Under the pieces are notes generated by a model that was given only the letters and a program-made list of their open reading frames with translations, was not told where the DNA came from and did not search any database. From Clostridia bacterium (GTDB lineage Bacteria > Bacillota > Clostridia > Christensenellales > Pumilibacteraceae), in assembly GCA_022791915.1 (NCBI GenBank), contig JAAWAB010000021.1, positions 1 to 64,000 of the forward strand: a stretch of DNA of 64,000 bases, written 5' to 3'. Of the stretch, positions 43,101 to 50,534 are shown piece after piece. Both the position numbers and the translations under genes were made by a program. The number at the start of each line of letters is the position of its first letter. The first letter of the stretch is position 1.

Positions 43101-45817
43101 GATACGTTCATCACGGTAAGCGAATAGGTGTTATTATCGGGATTGTTGGGGTCAAGGAGCGGAATGGCGGAATTGCCGCTTTCCGATTCGTCCGCCGCCG
43201 AAGTGAACACTTTTTCGGCATGCGTGTCGGCAATCGTAACCGAAACGCTCGCTTGCTTAAAGTCGTAAAACGCGGTGGGAAGATTGTCTTTCACGTTATC
43301 GAAATTCATCACCGAGTCGAACCGACCAATCCAGTATTTGATAATAATGGATTTGCCCGCCGTAGACTGCTTGGGCACAATGGTAAAGCCGATTTGCGGC
43401 GGCGTGGTGCTCTCGTCCGTTTCTACGGAAGGCGTATAGGTGTATCGAATAGAGAAATAGCGCGCAACCACGGCGTCGGGAATCTTATACGCAGGCGCGT
43501 CCGACCAGTAGAAGGTCATCTTTCGGAAGTCGTCGGTAGGCGTGCCCGCAATACCCGTTGCCTCGGCGTCTACGTGCTTTGTGCCCGATTCGGCATACGT
43601 TAACTCACTCGGCAACGAGATAAAGGCGTCGGTGTTGCCTACTACGCCTTGCTCTATGGGCAACAGCATACGGAATGCGTCGCCCGAGCGGTTGTTGCCG
43701 ATAGCCGTATCTTCCGACACCTCGGCATAGTTACCTGTTTTTCCGTTGGCAGTCAAACCGACCGAAACCACGGAATTATCGGTGAAATAACCTTCGCTCG
43801 TATCGGTAGTTGAATTATACTTTGTGCTGAACGTTGCCGCAACGTTTTTGGTGTTTACCGCCCAATTATCGTATTCTTTTCCGTTCTCGTCGCGAAACCC
43901 GTCTACCGAATCGCATGCAAACGAGAATTTATCCACTCCGTTTTCGTTCGTTACCGAAGCGGTGATTTCATATATCTTGCCGAGCGACGAAATGGCGAAC
44001 AGATGGTTTTCGTATCCGGATACAAGCAACGCCACTCTGTTCGCGGGCGCTTTCCCGCTTTTCGATATTTGTACGCCCACGGCGGCAAATCGGTCGTCAA
44101 GCGGCTGCGGGGCAAAGATTTTTCCGTCCAGAGCGCCGAACACGGTAACGCTGCCGTTTTCGTCGAGCACGGCGGAAAGATAGGTGTTGCCGTCCACGTA
44201 AGCGCTGTCAAGCGTACCCGTGTATCCCGTAACGGCGGGCGGCTCGGTAGTATCCTTCTGCGTATCAAAAGCGCTCCATTTATCGGGTTTGCCCTGCGCC
44301 TGATAATTTGCATCGGTATTGCTGTACCCTTCCAAAATGGTGTCGCCCGTTTTAATCTTGCCAGCCACCACTTGCACGTACGTTCCGTCCAAATCCGAAG
44401 CCGCAGACGCAAAAGCAGTTGCCGCGTCACCCGCGACGCCGCCACCGTTCTGTCCCAAACGATTATCGCCCCAAAAGTAAAGTTTTCCGCCGTCGAGCAA
44501 ATAGCCGTAGCCTGCGCCCGCCGCAAAGGCGGAACGTTGCGTTTCGATAGCCGTGTCCGTCGGGTTCTGTAAACTGTCGGCGGTATAGAATTTTGCCGCA
44601 CTCGGATTTACGGGTGACGTATTTGTAAACGTTAATGCAGAAGTAGAAGCAATATTCCGATAATACTCTTCGGTGCCGTCCTCTCCCTGCTTGCCCGTAA
44701 CGGCATTTTTAATGGTAAGAAAATCGTCGCCCGTCTTGTTCTTGGTATATGCCGAAGTTTCGTTGTCTGCGGAAAACAGCGTATTCACTATGCCGCTCGT
44801 AATCGTTCCGTCGGCGCTTGCCGTGATTGCGGAATTTGCTACGGCAAAATTTTTGCCGCGCACTTTCAAAGCTTGCGTCGTTCCCGACGAAAAATAGTAC
44901 ACGTTGCCGTCGCCGAGATATGCACGGGTATTTGCGGTTTTCGCCAGCTCCCCGTTTGCATAATCTCTACCAAACGTATAGTTGCCAATAGACTGCACGT
45001 CTGCGCCACCGAGATATTGCGACTGTCCCCACACGTAATTGCCTTGCGTGTTGTTTTGCCCGTTGTAATGCACTATATAGTTAAAGTCGCTGCCCGCAAT
45101 CGATTGGATACTCGTAGCCATACTCGAATTGATATGCCCGAGCGGCAAAAGTCCGTGGTGTTTGTTGTAGTCAATCAATGCGGGAGTATAGTTGTGCTTT
45201 TGGGGCACATACGTGCCGTTTCCCTCATAGGTTGGATTACGGAACAAAAGTTGCGTGGTCTGCTCTCCGTTTTTGAGCGGTTCGTAACTCTCTTTGCCCC
45301 AGGTGTAAATCAGCCCTTTGCGCGTTACGAACGCGGCAGTCGTTCGCGTTGCGGCAATCTGCACAATGTTATCGTCGGCGCCGCCCACATACGTCTGCCT
45401 ATTGTTCTCGTTGGTCAAAACGTCGTCCTTATTCGGCAACTCGCCGATTTTCGTAAGCGTGACGCCCTTTTCGCTACTTCTTTCAAAACGCACGCCTCTG
45501 AAATCTACCGCAATGCGTATGGGATTTGTGGGATAGTATTGCCCGAGCGAATCGCCGTACTCGGGATTCAGCCCTTCGCCTTTATAGGTATGCTCGTCTT
45601 CGGGCAACAAACTCCACGCATACAGTTCGTTGTTATACGAGAGCGCAATGGCGAAATCTTCGCCCACTGCCATCTGTTTGAATTTGAATGCGCCGTCGCT
45701 CTCTGCGGCAAGCGCGGTTTTTTGCGGCACGCCTAAAATGCCGATTGCGGTAGTGAGCGCAAACAGCAAGCCAATGCACAAAGCCGATATTCTTCTCTTT
45801 CTGACCCGATTTGTCAT
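40118..45817 (-). CDS. Giant single-pass surface protein with RCC1-like propeller (1899 aa), unknown
   Basis: A signal peptide (ALCIGLLFALTTAIGILG, cut near ALA-AES) leads to an outside region of about 1650 residues. Residues 40-610 contain blade-like RCC1 repeats, for example VGEDFAIALSYNNELYAWS and GAGYGYLLDGGKLYFWGDN; five to seven blades can be counted. A long beta-rich part follows, with a bacterial Ig-like stretch near 1340-1390 (SSNPSVLTVDSVVSDGKAV). The membrane helix is near 1688-1712 (MIVIIVFFSVLALLIIIFFI). The inside tail is first strongly basic, then acidic. Start 45817 is set by GAGG 8 nt upstream; a strong promoter and a palindrome precede it. First gene of the operon. Confidence 0.88.
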   Translation of the reverse strand: MTNRVRKRRISALCIGLLFALTTAIGILGVPQKTALAAESDGAFKFKQMAVGEDFAIALSYNNELYAWSLLPEDEHTYKGEGLNPEYGDSLGQYYPTNPIRIAVDFRGVRFERSSEKGVTLTKIGELPNKDDVLTNENNRQTYVGGADDNIVQIAATRTTAAFVTRKGLIYTWGKESYEPLKNGEQTTQLLFRNPTYEGNGTYVPQKHNYTPALIDYNKHHGLLPLGHINSSMATSIQSIAGSDFNYIVHYNGQNNTQGNYVWGQSQYLGGADVQSIGNYTFGRDYANGELAKTANTRAYLGDGNVYYFSSGTTQALKVRGKNFAVANSAITASADGTITSGIVNTLFSADNETSAYTKNKTGDDFLTIKNAVTGKQGEDGTEEYYRNIASTSALTFTNTSPVNPSAAKFYTADSLQNPTDTAIETQRSAFAAGAGYGYLLDGGKLYFWGDNRLGQNGGGVAGDAATAFASAASDLDGTYVQVVAGKIKTGDTILEGYSNTDANYQAQGKPDKWSAFDTQKDTTEPPAVTGYTGTLDSAYVDGNTYLSAVLDENGSVTVFGALDGKIFAPQPLDDRFAAVGVQISKSGKAPANRVALLVSGYENHLFAISSLGKIYEITASVTNENGVDKFSFACDSVDGFRDENGKEYDNWAVNTKNVAATFSTKYNSTTDTSEGYFTDNSVVSVGLTANGKTGNYAEVSEDTAIGNNRSGDAFRMLLPIEQGVVGNTDAFISLPSELTYAESGTKHVDAEATGIAGTPTDDFRKMTFYWSDAPAYKIPDAVVARYFSIRYTYTPSVETDESTTPPQIGFTIVPKQSTAGKSIIIKYWIGRFDSVMNFDNVKDNLPTAFYDFKQASVSVTIADTHAEKVFTSAADESESGNSAIPLLDPNNPDNNTYSLTVMNVSEGFTQVLTKLEELLGNTFNRTAAQNALIEDVIANDSGFPATEKAAKLAYYNANATSFYNGAYRYLVKDRDDDILYLDTANPVNPSNNPYFATALRTGDKSVEVFMPFGTTVTGDKLAELQNWFQKTTNNGNVPWFANKYGFTMDVQQEGITFRYEVLTVTALSSMPGAFVGYETVDGKTDVSRPVTAVNADERVNGLRPRIHYGTSGQAGYYVDNFNNDQTDGGGKNRVVEIFTQSSLTFLKQWGDKNSLSHDVYGDPTANNVYEFDADSVKPGIDAVVLKPDVVGVGINQNKYTVNLSNLFKDDTNMYFTYNGTHGNYDALKDTFASGSNANALGLEAMGEKSFTILAKHAVTDYEFTLEIRRFVPGRTDNGFVGDTPNQSEEIAYVHFKVTVDFNPKTSFSRKDGIPDSLGKINKNTELNISDRMNLANGIPGLVTVEAKSSNPSVLTVDSVVSDGKAVLVLKPRTSGTVFVRYVVKLYDYEISDSFRVDVATLFSMGNTVKVIDEERVYFSDLINYLISVNNLGAETTLTPADYEGTNLPYRFEQTTDKSSVDADNNWTPLESVGFLRTVYLDPSSNDRAQQKYIGFVMGSFESTTDKDSMPITRAVVRFTDGAGNYYEISFRLAPAAQTLNDPDNHFGSALSFEINKKNEQISLMEHDDGVTDAANKGVRFADGNYVIPLSYLTELMYDKKEGLDRYSIVAVNATASDNNPDKYLTVINSTSTVSVRPLYPTSMLATDSCNIQVSVRDKETHEVTLLNFAVRITGIDIVLESDDYRMIVIIVFFSVLALLIIIFFIRMGVYWKKKADQRRIIKKNQTLIKMRDKMHQKTDGVKKEQLVRTKLKMEDPKYARMFNEMRKNKEEQTGIVLENSLVAQKADRKDKANKAAKKKKKGGKKSLEELQAELAAKRELRDRMEMGDFSAMPEDMAPITDAPVEDIPVDQTMAGDMPLFDTEFGDTSAQPDAVFGESATEENILFEMPDDNGENNQG

Positions 45818-45839
45818 CTTCAACCTCATAAAAGCGGTA

Positions 45840-45857
45840 ATGTGTAGAATTACACAT
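45840..45857. promoter_or_regulatory. Palindrome in the leader of the giant operon (possible operator)
   Basis: ATGTGTA-GAAT-TACACAT is a perfect 7-bp inverted repeat with a 4-bp centre. It lies about 20-35 nt downstream of the predicted transcription start, where a bound repressor would block the polymerase. As RNA it would form only a small hairpin without a T-run. Confidence 0.45.
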
Positions 45858-45881
45858 CTAATTTTTTAGGTATCATATATT

Positions 45882-45910
45882 ATTATAAATCATTATGCGT
45901 GTAAAGTCAA
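45882..45910 (-). promoter_or_regulatory. Strong sigma-A promoter of the giant-gene operon
   Basis: TTGACT (45905-45910; 5 of 6), exact 17-bp spacer, perfect TATAAT (45882-45887) on the minus strand. Leader about 58 nt. A Spo0A-box core TGTCGAA on the minus strand (45927-45933) lies about 55 bp upstream of the predicted start. Confidence 0.75.
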
Positions 45911-46070
45911 TAACAGTGTGCGTGATTTCGACACTTTTTTCGGGCAAAAAATCGCATTTTTTTGATTTTCCGTCCTGTTTTTTGCCGAAAAACCCGCATT
46001 TTGCAAAAATTCGTCTTTTCTCCCCTTTTTGATTTCTTCCGACTGCAATGATTCTGCGGGCGCAAATCGC
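45911..46070. other. AT-rich stretch between divergent promoters
   Basis: No ORF or RNA gene was seen. It holds long A and T runs, the Spo0A core match at 45927-45933 (minus) and a TGCCGAA at 45983-45989 (plus). It is the core of the 315-bp gap between the giant operon and serC. Confidence 0.6.
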
Positions 46071-46099
46071 TTGCGAATCGGGCATGAGTATGGTAATAT
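46071..46099 (+). promoter_or_regulatory. Candidate serC-serA promoter
   Basis: TTGCGA (46071-46076), 17-bp spacer, TAATAT (46094-46099), about 33 nt before the serC ATG; GGGAGGT is the ribosome site. Confidence 0.45.
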
Positions 46100-46132
46100 A
46101 TAACAAAGATTTTCTTTGGGAGGTAATATAGA

Positions 46133-47209
46133 ATGCGAAACTACAATTTTTCGGCGGGACCGAGCATGTTGCCCCTGCCCGTACTCGAAAAAGTGCAAAA
46201 AAACTTACTCGACTACGAAGGCAACGGCATTTCGGTGATGGAAATGAGCCACCGCAGCAAACCGTATCAGGCAATCAACGACCAAGCCGAAGCGTTGTTG
46301 CGCGAACTGATGGGCGTGCCCGAAAACTACGACGTTATTTTCGTACAGGGCGGCGCCAGCATGCAGTTTGAAGCGGTCCCCTTAAACTTACATAAAAACG
46401 GCAAAGCCGATTACGTGGTAACGGGCAATTTTTCGGGCAAAGCGTATAAAGAAGCCCAAAAGTACGGCGACATGAAAGAGGCGGCGTCGAGCGCCGACCG
46501 CAACTTCACCTATATTCCCGCGTTGGAAAAAGGCATGTTCCGCACCGATGCCGACTACGTGCACATTTGCTACAACAACACCATTTTCGGCACCAAATAC
46601 AACGCGATACCCGATACGGGCGACGTTCCGCTTGTAGCCGACATCTCGTCGTGCATTTTGAGCGAAGAACTGGACGTATCGAAATTCGGCGTGCTGTATG
46701 CGGGCGCGCAGAAAAACGTGGGACCCGCGGGCGTAACCATTGTGATTGTGCGCAAGGATTTGCAAAACATGGCAAGCAACGTATGCCCCACCATGATGAA
46801 ATGGAGCACGCAGATAAAAGAAAAGAGTTTATACAACACGCCCCCCTGCTTTTCCACCTACGTAGCCATGGAAACGTTCCGCTGGCTCAAAGGGTTGGGC
46901 GGCGTGAAAGCAATCGAGCAAATCAACCGCGAAAAAGCGGCGCTGTTGTATGATTTTATCGATAATTCTTCGTTCTACTGCAACGCGGTGGAAAAGCCGT
47001 TCCGCTCGCCGATGAACGTTCCGTTTGTTTCGCCGAGCGAAGAACTGGACAAAGAATTCGTGTCCGCCGCGCAAAAAGAAGGGCTGCTCACCCTGAAAGG
47101 GCACCGTCTTGTGGGCGGCATGCGCGCGTCTATTTACAACGCCATGCCGATTGAAGGCGTCCGCAAGTTGGTGGACTTTATGAAACGGTTTGAAAAAGAG
47201 CACAAATAA
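46133..47209 (+). CDS. serC: Phosphoserine aminotransferase
   Basis: 358 residues, PLP enzyme converting 3-phosphohydroxypyruvate and glutamate to phosphoserine. The N-terminus YNFSAGPSMLPLPVLE and the EMSHRSKPY block are typical. The PLP lysine is in LYAGAQKNVGPAG near residue 195, and the phosphate-binding RASIYNAMP is near the end. It lies 18 nt before serA in one operon on the plus strand, between the two halves of the dcw cluster. Confidence 0.98.
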   Translation: MRNYNFSAGPSMLPLPVLEKVQKNLLDYEGNGISVMEMSHRSKPYQAINDQAEALLRELMGVPENYDVIFVQGGASMQFEAVPLNLHKNGKADYVVTGNFSGKAYKEAQKYGDMKEAASSADRNFTYIPALEKGMFRTDADYVHICYNNTIFGTKYNAIPDTGDVPLVADISSCILSEELDVSKFGVLYAGAQKNVGPAGVTIVIVRKDLQNMASNVCPTMMKWSTQIKEKSLYNTPPCFSTYVAMETFRWLKGLGGVKAIEQINREKAALLYDFIDNSSFYCNAVEKPFRSPMNVPFVSPSEELDKEFVSAAQKEGLLTLKGHRLVGGMRASIYNAMPIEGVRKLVDFMKRFEKEHK

Positions 47210-47227
47210 AAACAGGAGAACCCGAAA

Positions 47228-48394
47228 ATGCGTACTATTCTCAAACTCAACGAAATCAGCAATGCGGTAAACGAAGTATTCGCTCCGCTCGGTTACAAGT
47301 TGGATAAAGACTGTAAAAATCCCGACGCCATTTTATTGCGTTCCTTTAACATGCACGGGTACGAAGTCCCCCCTTCGGTGCTGTGCGTGGGGCGCGCGGG
47401 CGCGGGCGTAAACAACATTCCCGTGGCGGACTGCGCCGAAAAGGGAATCGTGGTATTCAATACCCCGGGCGCCAACGCCAACGCCGTGAAAGAACTGGTA
47501 CTGTGCGCGCTCTTTCTGTGCGGGCGCAAGATTACCGACGGAATCGCATGGGCGCAGACGCTTTCGGGAAAGGGCGACGAAGTGCCCAAACTGGTGGAAA
47601 GCGGCAAAAAGGCGTTTGCGGGCGGCGAAATTCTCGGCAAAACGCTGGGCGTGGTCGGCTTGGGTGCCATAGGCAGACTGGTGGCGAACGCAGCGGTGGA
47701 ACTCGGCATGAAGGTAATAGGCTACGACCCGTATATCTCCATAGACGCGGCGTGGAACTTAAACAGCAACGTTGTGAAAGCCAACGATTTGAACGCCGTG
47801 TTATGCAACAGCGACTTTGTTACGTTGCATATTCCCTATCTGCCCGCCACAAAAGGCACCATTAACGCCCAAACGGTGCAAAAGATGAAACAAGGCGCTT
47901 GCCTTATCAACTGCGCACGCGGCGAACTGGTGGAAAACGATGCGATAAAAGCGGCAATCCAAAGCGGCAAAATCGTCCGCTACGTTACCGACTTTCCGTG
48001 CGAAGAGTTGTTGGGCGTGGAAAACGTGCTCACAATCCCCCATTTGGGCGCAAGCACCGAAGAAGCGGAAGAAAATTGCGCGTATATGGCGGCGCACGAA
48101 GTTGCCGACTTTTTGGAAAACGGAAACATTACCAACTCGGTCAATTTTCCCAACTGCAAGAGCGCGCGCAGCGGCAAACAACGCATTACCGTGTTTCACC
48201 GCAACGTGAAAAACGTGATTTCGTCTATCAGCGACCTGATTGCCAAAGAGGGAATCAACATAAGCAGTTTCAATTCGCAGTCGGGCGGCGCCATGGCATA
48301 CGCCATACTCGATTTAGACGAAAAAGTATCGGACGCCACGGTACGAAAAATAGCAAAACTGGATAACATTGTGCGCGTGCGCACCATAGGGTAA
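47228..48394 (+). CDS. serA: D-3-phosphoglycerate dehydrogenase
   Basis: 388 residues. It oxidises 3-phosphoglycerate with NAD, the first step of serine synthesis. The nucleotide-binding motif GLGAIGRLVANAA is near 145, and the catalytic region has NCARGELVENDA. A C-terminal ACT domain (about 320-388, INISSFNSQSGGAMAYAILD) suggests serine feedback control. It lacks the long N-terminal extension of the type III enzymes. The operon ends at a bidirectional terminator. Confidence 0.96.
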   Translation: MRTILKLNEISNAVNEVFAPLGYKLDKDCKNPDAILLRSFNMHGYEVPPSVLCVGRAGAGVNNIPVADCAEKGIVVFNTPGANANAVKELVLCALFLCGRKITDGIAWAQTLSGKGDEVPKLVESGKKAFAGGEILGKTLGVVGLGAIGRLVANAAVELGMKVIGYDPYISIDAAWNLNSNVVKANDLNAVLCNSDFVTLHIPYLPATKGTINAQTVQKMKQGACLINCARGELVENDAIKAAIQSGKIVRYVTDFPCEELLGVENVLTIPHLGASTEEAEENCAYMAAHEVADFLENGNITNSVNFPNCKSARSGKQRITVFHRNVKNVISSISDLIAKEGINISSFNSQSGGAMAYAILDLDEKVSDATVRKIAKLDNIVRVRTIG

Positions 48395-48414
48395 ATGCGA
48401 AAAATAGGCGCAAA

Positions 48415-48449
48415 AAAAACGGCGCTCCACAGTCGGGTGCCGTTTTTTT
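48415..48449. terminator. Bidirectional terminator between serA and the membrane-protein pair
   Basis: AAACGGC and GCCGTTT pair over a 15-nt loop, with A-rich DNA on one side and seven T on the other. It can stop transcripts from both serA (plus) and the convergent gene ending at 48469 (minus). Confidence 0.85.
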
Positions 48450-48468
48450 ATTGTACTTATTTACGCGG

Positions 48469-49389
48469 TTATTCTTCTTGTGCGGGAACGGGCGGCGTGA
48501 TGACGGTGGTGTCGTCTACATAGTAGCGCCTGCCGTTTTTGTTGTAGTATACCGTCATGTTCAGAAGGTTGAGAAAGAGCACCGACATGGGAACGGTGAG
48601 CACCAGTCCCGCGCCGAAAGTGAAAAATCCCACGAGCATGTTGAGCGCAATGATGAGCGTCCAGGCAATCAGAAAGGAGGAAAACACACTGCCGAAAAAG
48701 CGCATACCCCGCTTTACCGAAAAGCCGAACGAGCGGAAAATTCCGTTTTCGCGCACCACGATTTCGGGCGCCCACATGGCGATAAGCGTATAACGGAAGG
48801 CAAGCAATACCAACAGCACCACCATGATGAGAAAGGGGGCGAAGAATTTGAGCACGGGCACGTTGAAAAGCACGAACAGCCAATACACGCATATAAATAT
48901 GAGCAAATCAAACGGCACGGTGTACAGTATTTTCACCAATACGAATTTGCACGATTTGCCGAGCAGCGAGATATACCGCCCCGTAAAGCCGATACGCGCG
49001 TCGGACGACATGTGCCCTTCTATAACGGTGAGCATCGGGAGTTCGTACAATCCGAAAATAAAGCGGTAGGCAAACACGAGCACGAATGCAATGAGCGCAC
49101 CCGTATTAAACGCCGCCCATTTATCGATAATGAGCGTATCTTTTACGGCGCGCACCACGGCATACAGTTTATCGAACCACACGCCTATATTATCGCCGCC
49201 CGTAACGCTTGCGTGTAATGCGGAAATCAGCTTTCCGATGCCCGCCTGACGAAAGGCACGCACCACGGGCAACGCAAACGGAAGGCTTAAACTCACAATG
49301 AGCACGCCTGTGATGATAAGGTACAAAAGCAACACCCACATCAAGCCGAATTTCGATACCAGCATTTTCAATGCATTCTTAAATGCCAC
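48469..49389 (-). CDS. Polytopic membrane protein, unknown
   Basis: 306 residues with about six hydrophobic segments and a short polar C-terminal tail. A middle part, ELPMLTVIEGHMSSDARIGFTGRY, is likely a cytosolic loop, and FGFSVKRGMRFFGSVFSSFL resembles amphipathic loops in DUF975-like or GDPD-membrane-domain proteins. No function assigned. The start is a GTG at 49389 overlapping the upstream gene by 11 nt; GGGGGAAGG lies just before it. The two genes form a pair and may encode a two-part membrane complex. Confidence 0.75.
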   Translation of the reverse strand: MAFKNALKMLVSKFGLMWVLLLYLIITGVLIVSLSLPFALPVVRAFRQAGIGKLISALHASVTGGDNIGVWFDKLYAVVRAVKDTLIIDKWAAFNTGALIAFVLVFAYRFIFGLYELPMLTVIEGHMSSDARIGFTGRYISLLGKSCKFVLVKILYTVPFDLLIFICVYWLFVLFNVPVLKFFAPFLIMVVLLVLLAFRYTLIAMWAPEIVVRENGIFRSFGFSVKRGMRFFGSVFSSFLIAWTLIIALNMLVGFFTFGAGLVLTVPMSVLFLNLLNMTVYYNKNGRRYYVDDTTVITPPVPAQEE

Positions 49390-50221
49390 GCCGCCTTCCC
49401 CCTATACGAGCTTTTGCGTCCCGCCGTTCCATGCCCATCAAGTCGAACATAGACACCATAATATACGTTACGATATACATAATAAGAAACAAATACAAAA
49501 ACACGCCGAGCACGATGCACACAACGGCGTTGGGAATGAATGCAACCACGTTTGCGAGCACTGCCACAATCAGAAAAGGCGTAAGCAGTCCCAAAAGAAT
49601 GCCGCCCGTTTTTCTGTCGATAAGGCGCAACGACGATGCCGCCGCATCGCGGAAGGAAAAGCCGTAAATAACCATCATGGGCGTCCAGTACATGGTGGAA
49701 CAGGCGGCGAACACCGAGAGCACGAACAGCCCCGTGCTGATTACCGCCGCCAAAACAAGATTGAGAACGCCGGGCGCGCCCTTGCCGCCGACGAGGAAAT
49801 GCAACAGCGTTAAAACGCCCGTTTGCACCATACCGTATAAACACAAAATAAGCGTGAGAATGGAAAACGTGGCAAGCAGGGGCAAAATATAGTTGTTAAT
49901 CTGTTTTAAGGGAGAGAGCAACATAAGTTTTCCCACCCGAAAATGCTTTTCGATTACCGACAGCGCAAGCGACACGCTAAATATAAGCGCCAATAAAATG
50001 AGCACAAGCGGATAGACGTGGCGGAGTGCCGCTTTGCTGAAAAACAGCCAGAACATATCGGTAAAGCCGCCGATATCGGACGAGGCGTAAGACACGAAAT
50101 ACGAAAGCGACGCCATGGGCACGGTAAAAATGCCCAGCACGATTGCCGCGGGCAGACAGACGAGCGCGAGCGCCCAAAACGCTCTGCCCATGTATTGAAA
50201 CGTTTTTCCCACATACGCCAT
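49379..50221 (-). CDS. Polytopic membrane protein, unknown, partner of the following gene
   Basis: 280 residues with about six hydrophobic segments and a basic C-terminus (RRDAKARIGGRRRGI). The segment SVIEKHFRVGKLMLLSPLKQINNY looks like a cytosolic loop. Its overall layout resembles its neighbour, so the pair may be distant paralogues. The start at 50221 is preferred because a perfect TATAAT ends 6 nt upstream; an ATG six codons earlier would overlap that box. No ribosome site is present. Confidence 0.75.
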   Translation of the reverse strand: MAYVGKTFQYMGRAFWALALVCLPAAIVLGIFTVPMASLSYFVSYASSDIGGFTDMFWLFFSKAALRHVYPLVLILLALIFSVSLALSVIEKHFRVGKLMLLSPLKQINNYILPLLATFSILTLILCLYGMVQTGVLTLLHFLVGGKGAPGVLNLVLAAVISTGLFVLSVFAACSTMYWTPMMVIYGFSFRDAAASSLRLIDRKTGGILLGLLTPFLIVAVLANVVAFIPNAVVCIVLGVFLYLFLIMYIVTYIMVSMFDLMGMERRDAKARIGGRRRGI

Positions 50222-50227
50222 AGCGAT

Positions 50228-50256
50228 ATTATACTCCATTCCCCCTTTTTATGCAA
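50228..50256 (-). promoter_or_regulatory. Promoter of the membrane-protein pair, at the start codon
   Basis: TTGCAT (50251-50256), 17-bp spacer, TATAAT (50228-50233) on the minus strand, 6 nt before the ATG at 50221. Confidence 0.55.
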
Positions 50257-50294
50257 GAAAAAAGCGGAATGTTTTTCAAATTCGCGCAAAACGC

Positions 50295-50323
50295 TTGACA
50301 ACGACAGATAAAACGGATATAGT
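50295..50323 (+). promoter_or_regulatory. thiT promoter
   Basis: Perfect TTGACA (50295-50300), 17-bp spacer, TATAGT (50318-50323). Transcription would start near 50330, just before the riboswitch. Confidence 0.75.
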
Positions 50324-50337
50324 ATGAACGTACATTA

Positions 50338-50432
50338 CCGCTGGGGGCGCTACATATCGCTGCGGCTGAGATGACAACGGCAAGTTGTCGGTCCCTTTGA
50401 ACCTGTGAGTTAGTACTCGCGTAGGGAAGCTT
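50338..50432 (+). promoter_or_regulatory. TPP riboswitch (THI element)
   Basis: The conserved parts appear in order: CTGGGGGCGC, CGGCTGAGATGAC, the P3 hairpin ACAACGGCAAGTTGT, TCCCTTTGAACCTG, GTTAGTACTCGCGTAGGGAAGC. It senses thiamine pyrophosphate. A terminator hairpin (50470-50504) follows before the thiT start, so ligand should cause early termination. AAGCTTGCCGAAG at the aptamer end and AAGCTTCGG after the terminator could take part in switching. Confidence 0.96.
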
Positions 50433-50469
50433 GCCGAAGTGTAAATATTTTTCATGCATTTCCATAAGC

Positions 50470-50504
50470 AAACGGACTACCCTATTCGGGCGGTCCGTTT
50501 TTTT
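50470..50504 (+). terminator. Riboswitch-controlled terminator before thiT
   Basis: AAACGGAC pairs with GTCCGTTT around an inner CCC/GGG, followed by seven T. It lies between the TPP aptamer and the thiT ribosome site. Confidence 0.9.
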
Positions 50505-50534
50505 AACAAGCTTCGGTAATAAAGGAGGTACGCC

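Noticed and set aside
32265-43603. Several 230-560-codon plus-strand frames opposite the three giant genes
   Set aside because: They have no ribosome sites or recognisable domains and mirror the repeats of the minus-strand genes. The giants have signal peptides, helices and heptads that support the minus strand.
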